Assembly: GCA_946480675.1 (NCBI GenBank) | Contig: CAMLKS010000121.1 | Span: forward strand, 1 to 7,378 | Direction: 5' to 3' | DNA from: an uncultured Bacteroidota bacterium | GTDB lineage: Bacteria; Bacteroidota; Bacteroidia; Chitinophagales; Chitinophagaceae | Length of the DNA stretch: 7,378 nucleotides | In this document: positions 5,030-7,378 of the stretch, piece by piece | Layout of the letters: every line of letters starts with the position of its first letter | Position numbering within the stretch: the first letter of the stretch is position 1 | Program-made: the position numbers and the translations under genes | Notes under the pieces: model-generated | Told to the model about the DNA's origin: nothing | The model's database searches: none | The model's input: the letters and a program-made list of their open reading frames with translations, nothing else

Positions 5030-5813
5030 TGTGCCTGCGGGCATAGCCTTTCATGATACCACGGCCGGTATCGCGTACAAAGGTGATGATCTCATCGCGC
5101 TCGTCAGATACGGGTATCTCTGCTTCTATAATGCTCATGGCCTTAGAAACATTGTAGCCCCGTACAAACAGTATGCGGTATATATCCAGTATGTGGTTGA
5201 TCTTTTCTATGCTGTAGCCCCTGCGCTTCAATCCTACCGAGTTTACACCCATGTAAGAGAGCGGTTCGCGGGCAGCTTTTACATATGGAGGCACATCCTT
5301 ACGCACCAGCGAGCCACCGGTAACAAAGGCATGCGAGCCTATGCGCACAAACTGCTGCACGGCTGTAAGGCCTGCCAGCACTACATTGTCGCCCACGGTA
5401 ATGTGGCCTGCAAGGGTAGTGTTGTTCGAGAAGATGCAGTAATTGCCTACTTCACAATCGTGCGCTATGTGGCTGTAGGCCATTATCAGGCAGTTGTTGC
5501 CTATTTTGGTCTTGTTCCTGTCGCTGGTACCACGGTTGATGGTAACACACTCGCGTATGGTAGTATTATCGCCTATGATGGTGAGTGTATCCTCACCCCT
5601 GTATTTCAAATCCTGCGGTATGGCAGATATAACGGAACTGGGAAAGATGCGGCAGTTTTTACCTATACGCGCACCTTCCATTATGGTTACGTTAGAACCT
5701 ATCCATGTGCCTTCGCCTATTTCCACATTCTTGTGGACGGTAGTGAAGGGATCGATTTTTACGTTGGGCCCTATTTTAGAGTCGGGGTGAATGTAAGTAA
5801 GTGGGTGGATCAT
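5013..5813 (-). CDS. lpxA: Acyl-ACP–UDP-N-acetylglucosamine O-acyltransferase LpxA
   Basis: LpxA transfers a 3-hydroxyacyl chain from ACP to the 3-OH of UDP-GlcNAc, the first step of lipid A synthesis in the cytoplasm. The 266 residues (E. coli: 262) begin with hexapeptide repeats (IGPNVKI, IGEGTWI, IGSNVTI, IGKNCRI) that build the left-handed beta helix. Further on are the conserved TIRECVTINRGT (85–96) and SHIAHDC (114–120) holding the catalytic His118 (E. coli His125) and His115 (His122). His137 and Arg197 match E. coli His144 and Arg204, and Gly166 aligns with the acyl-length residue Gly173. E. coli His160 is replaced by Gln153. The C-terminal part (about 185–266) is the usual helical domain. 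Its ATG overlaps the lpxC/fabZ stop as ATGA, and its 3' end overlaps the ABC ATPase start. Confidence 0.98.
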   Translation of the reverse strand: MIHPLTYIHPDSKIGPNVKIDPFTTVHKNVEIGEGTWIGSNVTIMEGARIGKNCRIFPSSVISAIPQDLKYRGEDTLTIIGDNTTIRECVTINRGTSDRNKTKIGNNCLIMAYSHIAHDCEVGNYCIFSNNTTLAGHITVGDNVVLAGLTAVQQFVRIGSHAFVTGGSLVRKDVPPYVKAAREPLSYMGVNSVGLKRRGYSIEKINHILDIYRILFVRGYNVSKAMSIIEAEIPVSDERDEIITFVRDTGRGIMKGYARRHNEDIS

Positions 5814-7270
5814 TTTTTGTCTTTTCGTACAATTTGTGCTACCAGTTCTGCTTCTGTCACCAACTTATTGCCTACATACACTGTACCGCGCATTTCGCAT
5901 ATGCCGCGACGGATAGGGTTGAGCAGGTCGAGTTTTAAGATAAGGGTATCGCCGGGAAGCACTTTGTTTTTAAAGCGTACCTTATCTATCTTAATAAAAT
6001 AAGTATCGTAATTCTCAGGGTCGCTGTAATTGTTCAGCGCCAGTATACCGCCTGTTTGCGCCAGTGCTTCTATTTGCAGCACACCGGGCATCACCGGGTT
6101 TCCGGGGAAGTGGCCCTGGAAGAAATGTTCGTTATACGTAGCATTCTTGATGCCCACCACGTGGTTATCGCTCAGCTCTATTATTTTATCTACCAGCAGG
6201 AAAGGGAACTTGTGCGGCAGTGCTTTTTCTATCTGCGTAATATCGTAGATAGCAGGCTGGTTAGGATCGTAATGCGGCACATCAGAAAGGTGTTTATTCT
6301 TTTTGATATACTGCTTTATCTTCTTGGCAAACTCCACATTCGACGCATGGCCCGGACGGCTGGCAATGATGTGTGCCTTGATGTTATAACCTATCAGCGC
6401 CAGGTCGCCCACTACATCCAGCAGCTTGTGGCGTGCCGGTTCGTTGGCAAAGTGCAGTTGTATATTGTTCAGGATGCCTTCCTGTTTTACTTCTATGCTT
6501 TGTTTGTTGAAGACGTGTGCCAGCCTTTCCAGTTCGCCGGGGCTTACTACTTTATCTACCACAACAATGGCATTGCTCAGGTCGCCACCTTTTATCAGGT
6601 TGTTATCCAGCAGGTATTCCAGCTCGTGCAGGAAGCAGAAGGTGCGGCAAGGCGCTATCTCATCCCTGAATTCCGATATGTGTTTCAGCGTAGCGTGCTG
6701 TGTACCCAATACCGGCGAGTTGAAGTCTATCAGTGTAGTTATCTGGTATTCGCTGGAAGGGACCGCCAGCATATCTACATTCTTTATGGGGTCGTAAAAA
6801 TGTACGTTGGAATCGATGGAGTAAACAATGCGTTTTGCATCCTGCGCCTGTACGCCCACGCTGTCTATCGCCTCGATAAACAGTTTGGAGCTGCCATCCA
6901 TGATAGGCACTTCGGGGCCATCCAGTTCTATCAGCACATTGTCTACACCCATGCCTACCAGTGCGGCCAGGGTATGTTCTACCGTGTTCACCCGTGCGCC
7001 ATTATGTTCCAGCGTCGTACCGCGCGATGTATCTACTACATAGTCGCAGTCTGCCTTTACAATAGGTTTTTCCGGCATATCTATACGCTGAAACCGGATG
7101 CCATAGCCAGGGTTGGCGGGCTTCAAGGTCATAGTTACGGGTTCACCGGTATGAAGGCCTACACCTTGCAAGGTAACAGCGCCTTTTAGCGTATGCTGAA
7201 ATTCAACAGGCGTATTATCCTGTGCGTTGGTTTTCTTTCCTTCCGTTTGCGTTAGTATATCCACACTCAC
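5810..7270 (-). CDS. lpxC/fabZ: Bifunctional UDP-3-O-acyl-GlcNAc deacetylase / 3-hydroxyacyl-ACP dehydratase (LpxC–FabZ fusion)
   Basis: The 486-residue protein fuses two enzymes. Residues of about 25–325 are LpxC, the zinc deacetylase that commits UDP-acyl-GlcNAc to lipid A: QGVGLHTGEPV (35–45), VEHT with Glu98 (general base) and His99, HKLLD with zinc ligands His281 and Asp285, and His308 in GHAS. Residues of about 343–486 are FabZ, which dehydrates 3-hydroxyacyl-ACP in fatty acid elongation: HFPGNPVMPGVLQIEALAQ with catalytic His387 and Glu401. All key residues are present in both halves. This fusion is well known in Bacteroidota and lets both users of 3-hydroxyacyl-ACP be made in fixed ratio. 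The start is GTG, chosen because AAAGGA lies 6 nt upstream and no ATG opens the frame before the LpxC domain. It follows lpxD by 14 nt and overlaps lpxA by 4. Confidence 0.98.
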   Translation of the reverse strand: MSVDILTQTEGKKTNAQDNTPVEFQHTLKGAVTLQGVGLHTGEPVTMTLKPANPGYGIRFQRIDMPEKPIVKADCDYVVDTSRGTTLEHNGARVNTVEHTLAALVGMGVDNVLIELDGPEVPIMDGSSKLFIEAIDSVGVQAQDAKRIVYSIDSNVHFYDPIKNVDMLAVPSSEYQITTLIDFNSPVLGTQHATLKHISEFRDEIAPCRTFCFLHELEYLLDNNLIKGGDLSNAIVVVDKVVSPGELERLAHVFNKQSIEVKQEGILNNIQLHFANEPARHKLLDVVGDLALIGYNIKAHIIASRPGHASNVEFAKKIKQYIKKNKHLSDVPHYDPNQPAIYDITQIEKALPHKFPFLLVDKIIELSDNHVVGIKNATYNEHFFQGHFPGNPVMPGVLQIEALAQTGGILALNNYSDPENYDTYFIKIDKVRFKNKVLPGDTLILKLDLLNPIRRGICEMRGTVYVGNKLVTEAELVAQIVRKDKK

Positions 7271-7276
7271 TATTTT

Positions 7277-7282
7277 TCCTTT
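7277..7282 (-). promoter_or_regulatory. Shine-Dalgarno AAAGGA deciding the GTG start of lpxC/fabZ
   Basis: Read on the minus strand, AAAGGA stands 6 nt before GTG (7268–7270), in the 14-nt gap after the lpxD stop. It is the clearest ribosome binding site in the window, where most genes have little or none, and it supports the non-ATG start. Confidence 0.65.
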
Positions 7283-7284
7283 AT

Positions 7285-7378
7285 TTATTGATGGTTTAAC
7301 ATTGCTGAAAGCTGTTCCACCATTTCTTCCAGTTTCAGGATGCGTTGTTGCAATTCCGGCAAATTTCTAAAAATTGCC
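7285..7378 (-). CDS. lpxD: C-terminal tail of UDP-3-O-acylglucosamine N-acyltransferase LpxD (cut by window edge)
   Basis: The minus strand is open from the window edge to a TAA (7285–7287) and encodes 30 residues: a short lead-in, then RNLPELQQRILKLEEMVEQL and a few more residues. This heptad-like helix is the typical C-terminal helix of LpxD proteins, which follows the beta helix and takes part in trimer packing and ACP binding. LpxD adds the second 3-hydroxyacyl chain after LpxC deacetylation. The identity rests on this tail and on position, since lpxD directly upstream of lpxC/fabZ and lpxA is the usual order in Bacteroidota; the catalytic part lies outside the window. Confidence 0.8.
   Translation of the reverse strand, partial: AIFRNLPELQQRILKLEEMVEQLSAMLNHQ

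Noticed and set aside
5030..5044. Upstream ATG for the ABC ATPase
   Set aside because: It adds only MPAGT before the normal MKISL beginning and deepens the overlap with lpxA; possible but less likely.
5031..6002. Plus-strand open frame (323 codons) opposite lpxA
   Set aside because: It is antisense to a clear lpxA and the end of lpxC/fabZ, with unnatural composition and no recognisable domain.
6056..7189. Long plus-strand open frame (377 codons) opposite lpxC/fabZ
   Set aside because: It is antisense to a protein with all catalytic residues of LpxC and FabZ; its translation is rich in Tyr, His, Val and Arg with no family resemblance, as expected from a codon-biased shadow frame.

Overview
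The window looks like chromosomal DNA from a Bacteroidota bacterium, most likely a Chitinophagaceae-like member. Three things point there: an LpxC–FabZ fusion inside a tight lipid A operon, several good matches to the Bacteroidota promoter box TAnnTTTG, and mostly weak or absent Shine-Dalgarno sequences ahead of lipoprotein and Sec-secreted genes. The genus is not resolvable by eye.

Right half (about 3168–7378, all on the minus strand): a packed gene cluster read from right to left. It holds the C-terminal tail of lpxD (cut by the window edge), a fused lpxC/fabZ, lpxA (4-nt ATGA overlap with lpxC/fabZ), an ABC ATPase (start inside the 3' end of lpxA), and, after 35 nt, a 12-TM-type MFS transporter. 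The first three genes cover the early lipid A steps: UDP-GlcNAc O-acylation (LpxA), committed deacetylation (LpxC) and N-acylation (LpxD), with FabZ tying this to fatty acid elongation. The ATPase and MFS protein are co-transcribed or nearly so, but their substrates cannot be read from sequence. The ATPase has no permease beside it and carries Asn where the switch (H-loop) His normally sits.

Middle (about 1970–3030): a convergent pair of small lipoprotein genes, one unrecognised (plus strand) and one lipocalin-like (minus strand), sharing a strong stem-loop terminator.

Left part (1–1920): the hydrophobic C-terminus of a plus-strand membrane protein, then two minus-strand genes for exported proteins. 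One is a TPR-like protein. The other is a cysteine-free, Thr/Ala/Asn-rich predicted beta-sandwich surface protein with a clear promoter, an AAAC-rich leader and a strong terminator. The gaps around these two genes contain three copies of a 17-bp dyad motif, TGTAACAAGTGWTACAC. One copy sits next to a second dispersed-repeat-like hairpin of the TCATTGyGAG…GCAATCTC type. This repeat set is the least explained structure in the window. I found no CRISPR array, tRNA, rRNA or transposase gene, and no clear evidence of a wholly new system.
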